Positions 22,696 to 33,429 of a DNA stretch of 64,000 bases are shown here, one piece after another. Within the stretch, counting starts at the first letter, position 1. Each line of letters opens with the position of its first letter. Location: contig CAVOXR010000014.1 of NCBI GenBank assembly GCA_963700475.1, positions 124,001 to 188,000 on the forward strand, in the 5' to 3' direction. Made by a program: the position numbers and the translations under genes. A model generated the notes under the pieces. The model was given only the letters and a program-made list of their open reading frames with translations. It ran no database searches and had not been told where the DNA came from. This DNA comes from Prado023 sp963700475 (GTDB lineage Bacteria; Actinomycetota; Actinomycetes; S36-B12; CAIYMF01).

Positions 22696-23790
22696 CTACC
22701 GCGAGGTGGGCGTGCCAGAACCGGGTGGCGGGACCACGCCATCGTGGGCCTTGCGGATCACCACGACCCGGTCACCGGGCTGGAACACCCGGACCGCACC
22801 CCGGTCGAACCGGATGACCTCGTCGCCGCGCACGACCGCGAGGACGAGGTCCCCCGCAGCCTGGACATCGGAGGGCGTCAGCCCCAGCTCCGCGCGGCTG
22901 ATCGGACGTTCCACGACCTCGAGCCCGCGACCGGTGTCCATGAGGTCCTCGATCATCTCCCCGACGTTGGCCGACAGCATCGACAGGCCCATCAGGTTGC
23001 CGGCGGACTCGGCGTGGGTGATCACGCGGTCGGCTCCGCTCTGTCGCAGGAGCTCCGCCGCCGAGGCCTCCCGGGCGGCCGCGACGATCGTGGCTCCCGG
23101 GGCCATGGCCCGCACGCGAAGGGTCACCATGATGGCCGTGTCGTCCTGGTCGGCCGCAACGATCACCCGGCTGGCGTCGGGCACCCCCGCGTCACGCAGC
23201 ACCTGCTCGATGCGGGCATCCCCCACCACGCCGGTGACTCCCAGGCGGGTCGCCTCGGCCACTGCGTAGCGGTCGGAGGCGATGACCACCATGGTGCGCG
23301 GATCCAGGCCATGGGCGATCAGCGAGCGCAGGGCTGCCTGCCCCTTGACCCCGAAGCCGACGATCACAGTCTGGTCCTTCATGCGCTTCCTCCAGCGGTT
23401 GACCCGCGATCTCTCCCTGGCGGCCTGGGTGAGCACCTCGACCGTCGTGCCGACGAGGATGATCAGGAAGATGAACCGCAACGGGGTGATCACGAAGACG
23501 TTGACCAGGCGCGTGGCCTCGGTGACCGGGGCGATGTCGCCGTACCCCGTGGTCGACAGGGTGACGGTCGAGTAGTAGAGGGCATCGATGAACGTGACCT
23601 CGTTGTCCTGGCCGAAGTCGGCATAGCCGTCCCGCTCGGCGTACACGAGCAGGGTCGTGAAGATGACGATGCCCAGGGCGATGATGATCCGCACCCCCAG
23701 CGATCGCCGGGCGCTGAGCCGCCGGCTCGGGAGGACGACGCGCGACTCGCCGGACGTCTCCTCCTCGAAGAGGTTCCCCAGCTCAGCCAC
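22696..23790 (-). CDS. Potassium channel with RCK (TrkA-N/TrkA-C) domains
   Basis: A 364-residue cation channel subunit. A first membrane helix (IIIALGIVIFTTLLVYAE) and a pore helix lead to the selectivity filter TTGYGD, then a second helix (LRFIFLIILVGTTVEVL). The cytoplasmic part is a RCK Rossmann domain (QTVIVGFGVKGQAALRSL, GDARIEQVL, VIVAADQDDTAI) and a C-terminal TrkA-C-like domain (VRVFQPGDRVVVIRK). GTG 23790 sits 6 nt after TACATT, so the mRNA is probably leaderless; longer starts would add a non-family, Arg/Thr-rich stretch. Confidence 0.9.
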   Translation of the reverse strand: MAELGNLFEEETSGESRVVLPSRRLSARRSLGVRIIIALGIVIFTTLLVYAERDGYADFGQDNEVTFIDALYYSTVTLSTTGYGDIAPVTEATRLVNVFVITPLRFIFLIILVGTTVEVLTQAARERSRVNRWRKRMKDQTVIVGFGVKGQAALRSLIAHGLDPRTMVVIASDRYAVAEATRLGVTGVVGDARIEQVLRDAGVPDASRVIVAADQDDTAIMVTLRVRAMAPGATIVAAAREASAAELLRQSGADRVITHAESAGNLMGLSMLSANVGEMIEDLMDTGRGLEVVERPISRAELGLTPSDVQAAGDLVLAVVRGDEVIRFDRGAVRVFQPGDRVVVIRKAHDGVVPPPGSGTPTSR

Positions 23791-23851
23791 GAGTGAAATG
23801 TACGCGGTCGCCCGCACGCTGCGGGGGACCTGCCCAGCTGCCGGGGTGGGC

Positions 23852-24373
23852 CTACAGCGGGGCCGACCCCGTGCGCCCGTGCTGAGCCGCGATGCGGCGG
23901 GCGATGTACGGGGAGAACCACCCGTTGTTGCGCATCTGGAAGTCGCGGTCGCGCCAGTCGTCTCCAGTGACCCGACCCCGGCAGCGCGGCGCCCCGCAGG
24001 CGCAGTCGAACTCGTCGTAGGGGCTGGCATCGCAGGTGCCGTAGTCGAAGGTCAGCTCCTCCCCGGCCTGGAGGTTGTACTTGGCGACCAGCACGGTCTG
24101 ACCCACCAGGCCGCAGTTCGGGTCGCACGAGTGGTTGACCAGGTCCCCGTCCTCCACCTCGGGCGAGGCCAGCAGGTACAGGTCGTCGGCGATCTGGATC
24201 GAGCGCGAGACCCGGCCCTCGTCGAAGTCGGGCAGCTGGCCACCGGTCACCACGTAGCCCCCGAACGCCGCCACGACCTCACCGGCGGGGATCGCCTCGA
24301 GGGCGAAGGACCCATGGCCGTGCTCGCCGACGTCGCGGACGGCGGCCTTGGGCGTGAGCCAGCTGTGCAGCAT
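23852..24373 (-). CDS. SET-domain protein-lysine methyltransferase-like protein
   Basis: A 173-residue protein with a complete SET fold: GHGSFALEAIPAGEVVAAFGG at the start, the NHSCDPNCG motif that binds S-adenosylmethionine, ELTFDYG with the catalytic Tyr, and a post-SET-like CACGAPRCRGR cluster. SET enzymes methylate lysines in proteins; the target here is unknown. The ATG follows AGGAGG. It is transcribed divergently from the proteasome activator gene, with 49 bp between their start codons. Confidence 0.85.
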   Translation of the reverse strand: MLHSWLTPKAAVRDVGEHGHGSFALEAIPAGEVVAAFGGYVVTGGQLPDFDEGRVSRSIQIADDLYLLASPEVEDGDLVNHSCDPNCGLVGQTVLVAKYNLQAGEELTFDYGTCDASPYDEFDCACGAPRCRGRVTGDDWRDRDFQMRNNGWFSPYIARRIAAQHGRTGSAPL

Positions 24374-24422
24374 CCAGCCTCCTGGGGCGCGGGTCGCAAG
24401 GTGCGGGGGCGACAATGGTTCC

Positions 24423-24975
24423 ATGACTGAGCAGCCCGACGAGAACATCAGGTGACGACCAGGGCGTGGGCCAGATCGTCATCGTCGGTCCCGACGGCCA
24501 ACCGATCGCCACGGCCGAGGAGTCGAACGAACCGTCCGTGGCCGACCTGATCGAGCAGCCCGCCAAGGTCATGCGTGTGGGCTCCATGATCAAGCAGCTG
24601 CTCGAGGAGGTCCGTTCCGCGCCGTTGGACGACGCCTCGCGAGCCCGGTTGCGCGACATCCACCAGCGTTCGATCATCGAGCTGGAGTCCGGCCTGGCAC
24701 CGGAGCTGGTCGAGGAGCTCGACCGGTTGTCGCTGCCGTTCAGCTCCGACACCGTCCCGACCGACGCGGAGCTGCGGATCGCCCAGGCCCAGCTCGTGGG
24801 CTGGCTCGAGGGCCTGTTCCACGGGATCCAGACCGCCCTGTTCGCCCAGCAGATGGCTGCGCGAGCCCAGTTCGAGCAGATGCGCCGCGCGGCGATCACC
24901 GCCGAGCCCGAGGAGGCGCCCTCACCCGGCCCTGACGGGCACCGTCGCGGCGGCACGAGCGGTCCGTACCTGTAG
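24423..24975 (+). CDS. bpa: Bacterial proteasome activator Bpa (apparent frameshift near start)
   Basis: ATP-independent proteasome activator that forms a dodecameric ring and docks on the 20S core (Mycobacterium Rv3780, DUF2587). The core VMRVGSMIKQLLEEVRSAPL, RLRDIHQRSIIELE and LRIAQAQLVGWLEGLFHGIQ is strongly conserved, and the protein ends GPYL, close to the GQYL tail that inserts in the proteasome. The open frame starts only at GTG 24466, but ATG 24423 lies 6 nt after GACAAT and reads MTEQPDENI; removing one G at 24451-24452 joins it (ISDDQGVGQIVIVG), giving 183 residues. Confidence 0.92.
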
Positions 24976-25088
24976 GCAGGTCCGTCGGCGCTGGCCCGGG
25001 TTCCCTCCCCGGATCCGGGATCCACACGGGGCTCCGGCCACATCGGACACCGTCCACGGCACCAGCGGGACGCGTAGGCTGTGCGTTC

Positions 25089-26366
25089 GTGATCGACCTG
25101 CGACTGCTCCGCGACGACCCCGACCTGTTCCGCGCCTCCCAGTCGGCCCGGGGTGAGGACCCCGGACTCGTCGACGAGCTGCTCGCAGCGGACGAAGCCC
25201 GGCGGACAGCCGGCACCCGCTTCGACGCGCTGCGCAACGAGCAGAAGGGCCTGGGCAAGGAGGTCGCCAAGGCCTCCCCCGAGGACAAGCCGGGACTGCT
25301 GGCCCGCGCCAAGGACCTCGCGGACGAGGTCAAGGCCGCCGATGCCCAGCGCGCCGAGGCGACTGCCCGCGCCGACGAGCTGGTGCTCGCGATCTCCAAC
25401 CTGGTGCACCCGGAGTCCCCGCGCGGCGGCGAGGAGGACTTCACCGTCCTCGAGGAGCGCGGGACGATCCGGGACTTCGCGGGCGAGGGGATCACGGTCC
25501 GCGACCACCTCGAGATCGGCGAGGCGCTCCGGGCGATCGACGTCGAGCGCGGCGCGAAGGTGTCCGGGTCGCGGTTCTACTACCTGACCGGCATCGGCGC
25601 ACTGCTCGAGCTGGCCCTGATCAACCTCGCGATGGCCCAGGCCACCGCCAACGGGCTGACCCCGATCATCCCCCCGGCGCTGGTCAAGCCCGCCGCCATG
25701 GAGGGCACGGGCTTCCTCGGCCAGGCCGCCGAGAACGTCTACCGGCTCGAGGCCGACGACATGTACCTCGTGGGCACCGCGGAGGTCCCGCTCGCCGCCT
25801 ACCACTCCGACGAGATCCTGCCGGCCGACACCCTGCCGCGGCGGTTCGCCGGCTACTCCCCCTGCTTCCGGCGGGAGGCGGGGACCTACGGCAAGGACAC
25901 CCGCGGCATCTTCCGCGTCCACTGGTTCGACAAGGTCGAGATGTTCACCTTCGCCACCCCCGAGGAGGCCGAGGCCGAGCACGCACGCCTGCTGGAGTTC
26001 GAGAAGCAGTTCCTGGACAGCCTGGAGCTGCCCTATCGGGTGATCGACGTCGCGACCGGCGACCTGGGCTCGAGCGCCTCGCGCAAGTTCGACTGCGAGG
26101 CCTGGATCCCGTCGCAGGGCCGCTACCGGGAGCTGACGTCCACGTCGAACTGCACGACGTTCCAGGCCCGGCGGCTGCGCGTCCGGGAGCGCGCCGCCGA
26201 CGGCACCGTCCGGCCTCTGGCCACGCTCAACGGGACCCTGGTGGCCATCCCGCGCACGATCATCGCGATCCTCGAGAACCACCAGCAGGCCGACGGATCC
26301 GTGCACGTGCCCGCCGCCCTCCAACCGTTCCTGGGCGGGCTGACCTCCCTCGATCCCCCCGCCTGA
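25089..26366 (+). CDS. serS: Seryl-tRNA synthetase
   Basis: Charges serine onto tRNA-Ser; 425 residues, normal length. The N-terminal long coiled coil that grips the tRNA long variable arm is visible (residues 30-105, rich in Lys/Glu/Ala). The class II catalytic motifs follow: motif 2 as FAGYSPCFRREAGTYGKDTRGIFR (in part) and motif 3 as LNGTLVAIPRTIIAILEN. GTG 25089 is 8 nt after TAGGCT, suggesting a leaderless start. Both tRNA-Ser genes of this window (7.6 and 60 kb) would be its substrates. Confidence 0.96.
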   Translation: MIDLRLLRDDPDLFRASQSARGEDPGLVDELLAADEARRTAGTRFDALRNEQKGLGKEVAKASPEDKPGLLARAKDLADEVKAADAQRAEATARADELVLAISNLVHPESPRGGEEDFTVLEERGTIRDFAGEGITVRDHLEIGEALRAIDVERGAKVSGSRFYYLTGIGALLELALINLAMAQATANGLTPIIPPALVKPAAMEGTGFLGQAAENVYRLEADDMYLVGTAEVPLAAYHSDEILPADTLPRRFAGYSPCFRREAGTYGKDTRGIFRVHWFDKVEMFTFATPEEAEAEHARLLEFEKQFLDSLELPYRVIDVATGDLGSSASRKFDCEAWIPSQGRYRELTSTSNCTTFQARRLRVRERAADGTVRPLATLNGTLVAIPRTIIAILENHQQADGSVHVPAALQPFLGGLTSLDPPA

Positions 26367-26470
26367 CCCTCCGCGCCAGCGCGGCTCGACTGCCCCGGCG
26401 GGCGGTCGCCGAGCAACCACCTCAGAGCCGTTCGGCGGCGCGACGGCAGCGGTCGTGGAAGGATCGACGC

Positions 26471-27460
26471 ATGGCAGACCGCCCGCGGCCCAGCTCTCGG
26501 CCGAGCCCGGAGGAGCTCCCCGGTGCGGTCGAGGTCCTGCCCGATGACATCGGTGTCCGCGCCGGGGGCCACGTCGATGTGGACCTCGACGCGCCCATCC
26601 CTGTGCCCGACGACGTCGCGATGGTGGGCTCCGACCTGGACGGGACGCTGCTGGGCCCGACCCTCGAGGTCGGTCGGCGCAGCCTCGCGGCCATCCCCCG
26701 CCTGGCCGAGGCGGGGGTCGAGTTCGTGTATGTGACAGGCCGCCCACCGCGCTGGCTGCGGCCGATCATCGCCCAGACGGGCCACGCCGGGATGGCCGTC
26801 TGCGCCAACGGGGCGCTCGTCGTGGACCTCGCCGAGGAGCGCCTGGTCCGCCGGACCGCAATCGCGCACGACCTGGCCTCGTCGGTCGCCGCACGGCTGC
26901 GCGAGCTCGTCCCTGGGATCACGTTCGCCCTCGAACGCCTCATCGAGGGCGCGGACCACGCTCGCGATCTCGACCAGCTCACGGTCGTGGGCTTCGAGCC
27001 AGCGTACGACCCGCCCTGGGCGCGGATGCCCGGGGTCGAGAGCGGCGACATCCTCGACCTGATCATGCGGGGTGAGCCGGTGAAGATCCTGGCCGCACCA
27101 CCGGCTGGGGCGGGCCATGACTCGGACTCCCTGCTCGCATTGGCGGAGGCGGAGTTCGCCGGCGCCCTGCACATCACCCACTCGGGGACCAAGGACGTGC
27201 TGATCGAGATCATGTCCGGCGAGATCGACAAGGGGGTCGGCTTCCTGGAGGTCGCCGCGCTTCGTGGGATCGATGCGCACCGGACGGTCGCGGTGGGGGA
27301 CATGCCCAACGACGTCGCCCTGATCCGGTCCGCCGGGACCGGGTATGCGGTGGCCAACGCCCATCCGTCGGCCCGCGAGGCCGCGGACCACGTCATTCCC
27401 AGCAACTCCGACGACGGCGTCGGGCGCCTCCTGGAGGCGATCCTGGCGGCCCGCTCATGA
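26471..27460 (+). CDS. HAD superfamily (Cof/IIB type) hydrolase
   Basis: A 329-residue phosphatase of the Cof-type HAD subfamily. Motif I is GSDLDGTLLG (nucleophile and acid Asp pair), motif II is VYVTGRP, and motif III/IV is VAVGDMPNDVALI. The IIB cap lies between, and about 48 residues of acidic/Pro-rich sequence precede motif I, longer than usual. Substrate unknown, commonly sugar phosphates. ATG 26471 lies after AAGGAT. Its stop overlaps the rhomboid gene start (ATGA), indicating an operon. Confidence 0.87.
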   Translation: MADRPRPSSRPSPEELPGAVEVLPDDIGVRAGGHVDVDLDAPIPVPDDVAMVGSDLDGTLLGPTLEVGRRSLAAIPRLAEAGVEFVYVTGRPPRWLRPIIAQTGHAGMAVCANGALVVDLAEERLVRRTAIAHDLASSVAARLRELVPGITFALERLIEGADHARDLDQLTVVGFEPAYDPPWARMPGVESGDILDLIMRGEPVKILAAPPAGAGHDSDSLLALAEAEFAGALHITHSGTKDVLIEIMSGEIDKGVGFLEVAALRGIDAHRTVAVGDMPNDVALIRSAGTGYAVANAHPSAREAADHVIPSNSDDGVGRLLEAILAARS

Positions 27461-28066
27461 CCGTCGAACCCGCACCCGCACGACGGCGGTGGTTCGCGCG
27501 TCTCGGCCCCGCCGGCCCGCCGCTGCTCCTGCTGGCCGTCATGTGGGTCCTCGAGACCGTGGACGTCGTGCTGCGGGGGTGGCTCGACAACGGTGGGATC
27601 CAGGCACGTGAGTCTGATGGCCTGATGGGGATCCTGTTCGCGCCCCTCCTGCACGGGGGGTACAGCCACCTGCTGTCCAACACGATCCCGCTGCTGCGTC
27701 CTGGGCACCCTCGTGGCGGCCAGCGGGCGGGGCGTGTTCTGGAAGGTGACGGGCGTGGTCGTCCTCCTGGGGGGCTTCGGCACCTGGCTCATCGCCCCGG
27801 CCAACACGGTGACCATCGGGGCCAGCGGACTGGTCTTCGGCTACCTGGGGTACCTGCTGGTCGCGGGCATCCGGACCAGGCACTGGCGCGACCTGCTCAT
27901 CGGAGTCGCCGTGCTGGTCGTCTACGGGACGCTACTGCTCGGCGCGCTGCCCTGGGCGGTGGCCGCCAACGTCTCCTGGCAGGCCCACCTGACCGGGGCG
28001 ATCGCCGGGGGCCTGGCCGCCTGGTGGTTCGCGCCGCGCCGGGCTCCTTCCACCCCACGGGCCTGA
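27457..28066 (+). CDS. Rhomboid family intramembrane serine protease (apparent frameshift)
   Basis: A 202-residue, six-helix rhomboid after correction of one extra C at 27697 (read NTIPLLVLGTLVAASG across the junction). The first half carries LLHGGYSHLLSNT, with the conserved His and Asn of helix 2; the second half carries the catalytic GASGLVFG (Ser123) and SWQAHLTGAIAGG (His177). Rhomboids cleave transmembrane substrates within the bilayer. Coupled to the upstream HAD gene by an ATGA overlap. Confidence 0.85.
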
Positions 28067-28087
28067 GCGCCCCACGCCTGGCAGGGG

Positions 28088-28927
28088 TCAGTCCATCGAC
28101 GCGCGGAACGGGTGGGCCGGGTAGGTGCCCAGGATGCTGACCTCGTGGGAGAAGAACTCCAGCTCCTCGAGGGCGAACGCGAGTCCGCGGTCGGCCGGAT
28201 GGCCGTCCACGTCCGCGTAGAACTGCGTGGCGGAGAAGTGCCCGTCGAGCATGTAGCTCTCGAGCTTGGTCATGTTGACGCTGTTGGTCGCGAACCCGCC
28301 GAGTGCCTTGTAGAGCGCTGCCGGGACGTTGCGCACGCGGAACACAAGCGTGGTGATCAGCGGCCCGTCAGCGGGGTCCGTGTCCTCCGGCTCGCGCGCC
28401 AGGACGAGGAACCGCGTGGTGTTGTGGTCGGCATCCTCGATGTTCTCGGCAAGGATCTCCAGGCCGTAGGTCCGGGCCGCCAGCGCCGAGGCGATCGCAG
28501 CGCGCGACGGGTCGGCCACCTCGGCCACCTCGCGCGCTGAGCCTGCCGTGTCCGCGGCCACGATCGGCGTCAGGCCGAGCCGGCGGATCGCATCGCGGCA
28601 CTGGCCCAGGGCCATCACGTGGCTCTCGACGGTCCGCAGGTCCTCGATCCGGGCACCGGGGACCCCGAGCAGCTGGTGACGGATCGGCAGGAAGTGCTCG
28701 CCGACGATGGACAGCCCGGCAACGGGCAGCAGGTGGTAGATGTCCGACACCCGACCGGCCAGGGAGTTCTCGATCGGGATCATCGCCAGGGGGGCGCTGC
28801 CGTCGGCCACGGCGGCGAAGACGTCCTCGAATGTCGGGCACGGGAGCGGGGTGGCGCTCGGATACACCTCGTTGATGGCGATGTGCGAGTTCGCGCCCAT
28901 CTCGCCCTGGAAGGCCACGACGGTCAC
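28088..28927 (-). CDS. pheA: Prephenate dehydratase
   Basis: Converts prephenate to phenylpyruvate for phenylalanine synthesis; 279 residues. The catalytic domain shows VAFQGEMGANSHIA, MIPIENSLAGRV and the TRFLVLAR motif with its conserved Thr; an ACT regulatory domain follows (VFRVRNVPAALYKALGGFA, then NMTKLESYMLDG as the ESRP-like phenylalanine-binding motif). It begins with GTG 28927, overlapping the stop of the upstream DUF4446 gene in GTGA, and ends convergent with the rhomboid gene. Confidence 0.94.
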   Translation of the reverse strand: MTVVAFQGEMGANSHIAINEVYPSATPLPCPTFEDVFAAVADGSAPLAMIPIENSLAGRVSDIYHLLPVAGLSIVGEHFLPIRHQLLGVPGARIEDLRTVESHVMALGQCRDAIRRLGLTPIVAADTAGSAREVAEVADPSRAAIASALAARTYGLEILAENIEDADHNTTRFLVLAREPEDTDPADGPLITTLVFRVRNVPAALYKALGGFATNSVNMTKLESYMLDGHFSATQFYADVDGHPADRGLAFALEELEFFSHEVSILGTYPAHPFRASMD

Positions 28928-29385
28928 TGTCCACTCCCCACTGCTGCATCGATCGCCTGTTGCTCCTCGGCGGTCAGGCTACCGTCGGGCGTGCCCGCCG
29001 AGATCGTCCTGACGTACGTGCGCACGTCGGCCTTGCCGGCCAGCGTGGTCAGGACCAGCCCTGAGCCGGTGTCGTCGAGGAGCGCCACGCTGTAGGACAA
29101 CCGGCCGCCGACGTCGGCGAAGGCGTCGTAGCGGACGAGCGCGACGTGCCGAAGGGCGGTCGGATCCCCCACCTCACCGTCCCGGGCGGCCAGATCCTCG
29201 ACCTGCGCGCGCAGGGCCTCCACCTCGGCGCGCAGGGCCGAGGCCTCCGGGCCGAGCGCCGCAGCCACCGACTCGTTCGAGGGTCGTCGGGCCCACCGAC
29301 GGTTCGCGATGGTGGCCAGCACGATCGCGGCGACCGCCAGCCCGAGCGCCAGGAGCGCGAGGGCGGAGTTCACGGCCGGGGACAT
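28924..29385 (-). CDS. DUF4446 family membrane-anchored protein
   Basis: A 153-residue protein with one N-terminal membrane helix (ALALLALGLAVAAIVLATIA), a short coiled coil (ASALRAEVEALRAQVEDLA) and a conserved C-terminal domain (HVALVRYDAFADVGGRLSYS, VALLDDTGSGLVLTTL). This layout matches the DUF4446 family of unknown function, common in Gram-positive bacteria. Coupled to pheA by a 4-bp overlap. Confidence 0.8.
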   Translation of the reverse strand: MSPAVNSALALLALGLAVAAIVLATIANRRWARRPSNESVAAALGPEASALRAEVEALRAQVEDLAARDGEVGDPTALRHVALVRYDAFADVGGRLSYSVALLDDTGSGLVLTTLAGKADVRTYVRTISAGTPDGSLTAEEQQAIDAAVGSGQ

Positions 29386-29427
29386 GGATCGACAGGGTAG
29401 TCGCCAGCGGGCCGGAGGCGGAAAAGG

Positions 29428-29467
29428 GTTCGGACGTCACCGACGGGGGATGCAGTGACGTCCGAAC
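29428..29467. repeat. Palindrome, 13-bp perfect arms
   Basis: GTTCGGACGTCAC (29428-29440) and GTGACGTCCGAAC (29455-29467) are separated by 14 nt. It lies in the 271-bp gap (29386-29656) between two genes of the same strand, upstream of the DUF4446 gene. It could terminate the glycerophosphodiesterase transcript only poorly, being 190 bp from that stop. Nothing else was recognised in the gap. Confidence 0.75.
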
Positions 29468-29656
29468 TGATTGAACTGTACGCCACCACCCACCTGCTCA
29501 ACAAGCCTCCCCGGCACAGGTGCTGCGTGAATCCCGTCACATCAGCACCATCCTTCCCGCCAGATCGTGGCACCACAGGAGGATCCATCCCGGATCAGCG
29601 TGCATGCGCGACCCGGCCGTCCCGCGCGAATGCCGGGCGTCCCGGCGCAACGGCAG

Positions 29657-30574
29657 CTACGGCCGACGTACGGCTGCCGACACGTCGCCCGGGCGGTTGG
29701 TGATGACCGCAGCGACTCCCAGCTCGCGGCAGAGCTCGACGTCCTCGGGCTCGTCGACGGTCCAGACGTAGAGCTGGCTGCCGAGTCGACGCACGCGCGC
29801 GGCATAGCTCGGGTGCGCCCGGAGGATGGCGATGTCCGGCCCGGCGATCGTGGCCCCGAACGGCAGGTCACCGGCGCGCATCCGCAGCGGGACACGATCC
29901 ATCAGGAACACCCGGGGCACACCTGGAGCCAACGCCCCGAACCGGCGCACGGCCTGGGCGGAGAACGACATCACCCGCACGGGGTGGGGACCCTGCCGCG
30001 CCGGATTGGCCAGGCCGAACCGGCGCAGCTGCGCCACGACCGCCTGCTCGACCCAGCCGGCGTACCGCGTCGGGTGCTTGGTCTCGATCGCCAGCAGGAT
30101 GGGCCGCGGGCTGCTGGTGACGAGATCGAGCAGCGTCGGCAGGGTGAGGATCCCCCCCGATGGGTCGGAGAGCACGTCCTCACCGGGCCACGACTCCAGG
30201 CGACGGTCGGCGAGCCGGCGCTCACGCAGCGGACGCCGCGTCGGGCGAGGGCCCTCCTGCTCGGCCCACGACCCGAAGTCATGGCGACGCAGGTCGGCCA
30301 GGGTCTTGGTGGACACCACGCCCCAGCCGTCGCTGGTCCGGTCGATGCGGCGATCATGCACGCAGACGAGGTGACCATCAGCCGTCAGGCGGACGTCGCA
30401 CTCCAGCCCGTCGGCTCCCTGCTCGATGGCCAGCTCGTAGGCGGCCAGTGTGTGCTCGGCTCGCTCCGCACTCGCGCCCCTGTGGGCGATCACCAGGGGA
30501 CGGCCGGACACGGGCCAAGCATGCCCGCTCGCCCGGCCCGCCGCGCGCTGTGCGGCGTCCCGGGGGCGTGTCAT
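29657..30574 (-). CDS. Glycerophosphodiester phosphodiesterase
   Basis: A 305-residue GDPD family enzyme that splits glycerophosphodiesters into glycerol-3-phosphate and an alcohol. The metal and catalytic residues are present: VIAHRGASAERAEHTLAAY (catalytic His), GLECDVRLTADGHLVCVHD (Glu-Asp metal ligands and second catalytic His) and LLAIETKHP. The C-terminus LYVWTVDEPEDVELCRELGV is typical. No signal peptide is seen, so it is probably cytoplasmic. ATG 30574 was preferred to a GTG two codons upstream. Confidence 0.88.
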   Translation of the reverse strand: MTRPRDAAQRAAGRASGHAWPVSGRPLVIAHRGASAERAEHTLAAYELAIEQGADGLECDVRLTADGHLVCVHDRRIDRTSDGWGVVSTKTLADLRRHDFGSWAEQEGPRPTRRPLRERRLADRRLESWPGEDVLSDPSGGILTLPTLLDLVTSSPRPILLAIETKHPTRYAGWVEQAVVAQLRRFGLANPARQGPHPVRVMSFSAQAVRRFGALAPGVPRVFLMDRVPLRMRAGDLPFGATIAGPDIAILRAHPSYAARVRRLGSQLYVWTVDEPEDVELCRELGVAAVITNRPGDVSAAVRRP

Positions 30575-30644
30575 GGGCACCGCGGGGCTTGCGCAGGGTC
30601 AGTGCGGCGGGGTGTGTTCCGCCCATCGGGGCGGGACACACGGT

Positions 30645-32133
30645 TCAGTGCGACGCAGGGTCGATGAGGACGCCCGGGTTGAGCAGTCCGTCCGGGTCGA
30701 CCGTGGCCTTGATCCGGCGCATCCAGTCGACCTGTGCGCTGGACCGCGCCAGGTGCAGTTGGCCCGACCTTGAGCCGGCCGATGCCGTGCTCGGCACTGA
30801 TGCTGCCGCCGAGATCGGCCACCGTCCGCAGGACCCTGTCCGATGCAGCCCCATCCGCTCCGACGACCTGGACGTGCAGGTTCCCGTCGAGGGCGTGGCC
30901 GAAGAACCCGACCCACGGCTCGCTCTCCCCACCGGCCCCGTGGGCATGCCCCGACGGATCCGGGTCAGCTGTCGCCGCGAGGGGGTCGCGCTCGGCGACG
31001 CCCAGCACCCCTCGGATCGCCGATACCACGGAATCGAGGTCGGCCAACCGGACGCTCACGTCGAGCTTCTGCAGCCCCGGAAGGGACGCGTACAGCTCGG
31101 TCTGGCGCTCGCGCAGGGCCCACAGCCGCTGCCGGTCCGCGGGGTCCATCGCCACCGCGACCACCTGATCCGCGACCGGCTCGAAGCCCTCCGCGGTCCC
31201 GCCGTCGGCGACCTCCAGGAGCAGCAACCACGCCGCGCCCTCCGGCAGCGGGTCGGGTTGTCCCAGCGCCTGCGCCGCACGCGACACCCCCGCCGCATCC
31301 ACGACCTCCGCGCCCAGGAGCATCGCCTCCCCCGACTGGACCTGTCGGGAGAGGCGAACGGCCTCGGCCAGGTCGGCGACAGCGAGCAGCGCGACCGAGG
31401 ACTCCCGTGGCTGCGGGTGCAGCACAAGCTCGACCTCGGTGATCACCCCGAGCGTGCCCTCACTCCCGGCCAACAGGGCCGTCAGGTCGTAGCCGCAGTT
31501 GTCCTTGCGGGGCCGGCCGACCGTGGTGACGACCCGACCGTCGGCCAGGACCGCGGTCAGCCCACGCACCTGTTCGCGCATCATCCCGAAGGCGCACACG
31601 CCCATTCCGCCGGCGTTCGTCGCGACCATGCCTCCGACCGTGGCCGAGTCGCGGGCGGCGAGGTCGACCCCGAAGTGCAGCCCCGCTTCGTGGGCATGCG
31701 CAGCGAGCCGGGAGGCCGTGACCCCGGCGCCGACCACGACCGTCCGCTCGAGGACGTCCACCGGGTCAATCCGGTCCAGTCCCGTCGTGAGCAGCACCAG
31801 GGACGGCCGATCGGGCACGGACCCGCCTACGAGTCCGGTGTTGCCACCCTGGACCTGCACGGCCACGCCCGCCGACCGCGCCGCGACCAGCACAGCGGTC
31901 ACCTGCTCGGTGGTTCTCGGGCGGACGGCGGCGAGGGCCGGGCCGCTCCAACGCCCCGTCCAGTCGACGCAGTGCCCAGCCAGGAGGTCGGGGTCCGTCA
32001 TGACCGCGACCCCGGCCGCGCTCAGGCCGTCACGCAGGCTGCCCGGCAGGGATGTCGGCGGGCCGTCCTGACTCCCGCTGACCTGGTCGGGAGCGGGCCG
32101 AGCATCGTTCGGCGGATCGGAGGACGTGGTCAC
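30645..32133 (-). CDS. FAD-binding oxidase, GlcD/D-lactate dehydrogenase type (apparent frameshift)
   Basis: Flavoprotein that oxidises a 2-hydroxy acid. The N-terminal VAO-type FAD domain shows VQVQGGNTGLVGGSVP, a region of GMVATNAGGMG and DLTALLAGSEGTLGVITEVEL (in part); the C-terminal domain has GFFGHALDGNLHVQVVG and SISAEHGIGRLKVG. The frame breaks at 30763-30765; without one G the end reads LHLARSSAQVDWMRRIKATV and stops at 30645, 495 residues, matching the family tail DPDGLLNPGVL. GTG 32133 is the likely start; it is divergent from fba. Confidence 0.85.
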
Positions 32134-32384
32134 GGGGACATCCTGCCCAGACACGATCCTCCGGTCCCTGCCGAGGCCCGCACAGGGTTGCTCGCGTGCA
32201 CCGCAGACCGTCGGCGCGCACGCTGCGGGACCTCGCGGGGGGTTGCTGCGCACCCGTGGGTGAACGATGGGGGAACGTCCACCGGGGCGGTCGGCGCCAC
32301 CGCGCGTCGGCTGCGGCGTGATGTCAGGATGGCTCTCATGCACGGCGGGACTCGTCGTGCTGTCGAACGAGGAGGAGCCCTTCA

Positions 32385-33413
<1,029 letters not shown>

Positions 33414-33429
33414 CCAGCACGGAAACCCC

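Noticed and set aside
24279..26747. A long open frame on the minus strand (over 800 codons) across serS.
   Set aside because: It has no start signal, is rich in Arg/Gly/Pro as expected for an antisense frame in GC-rich DNA, and covers the conserved serS and bpa genes.
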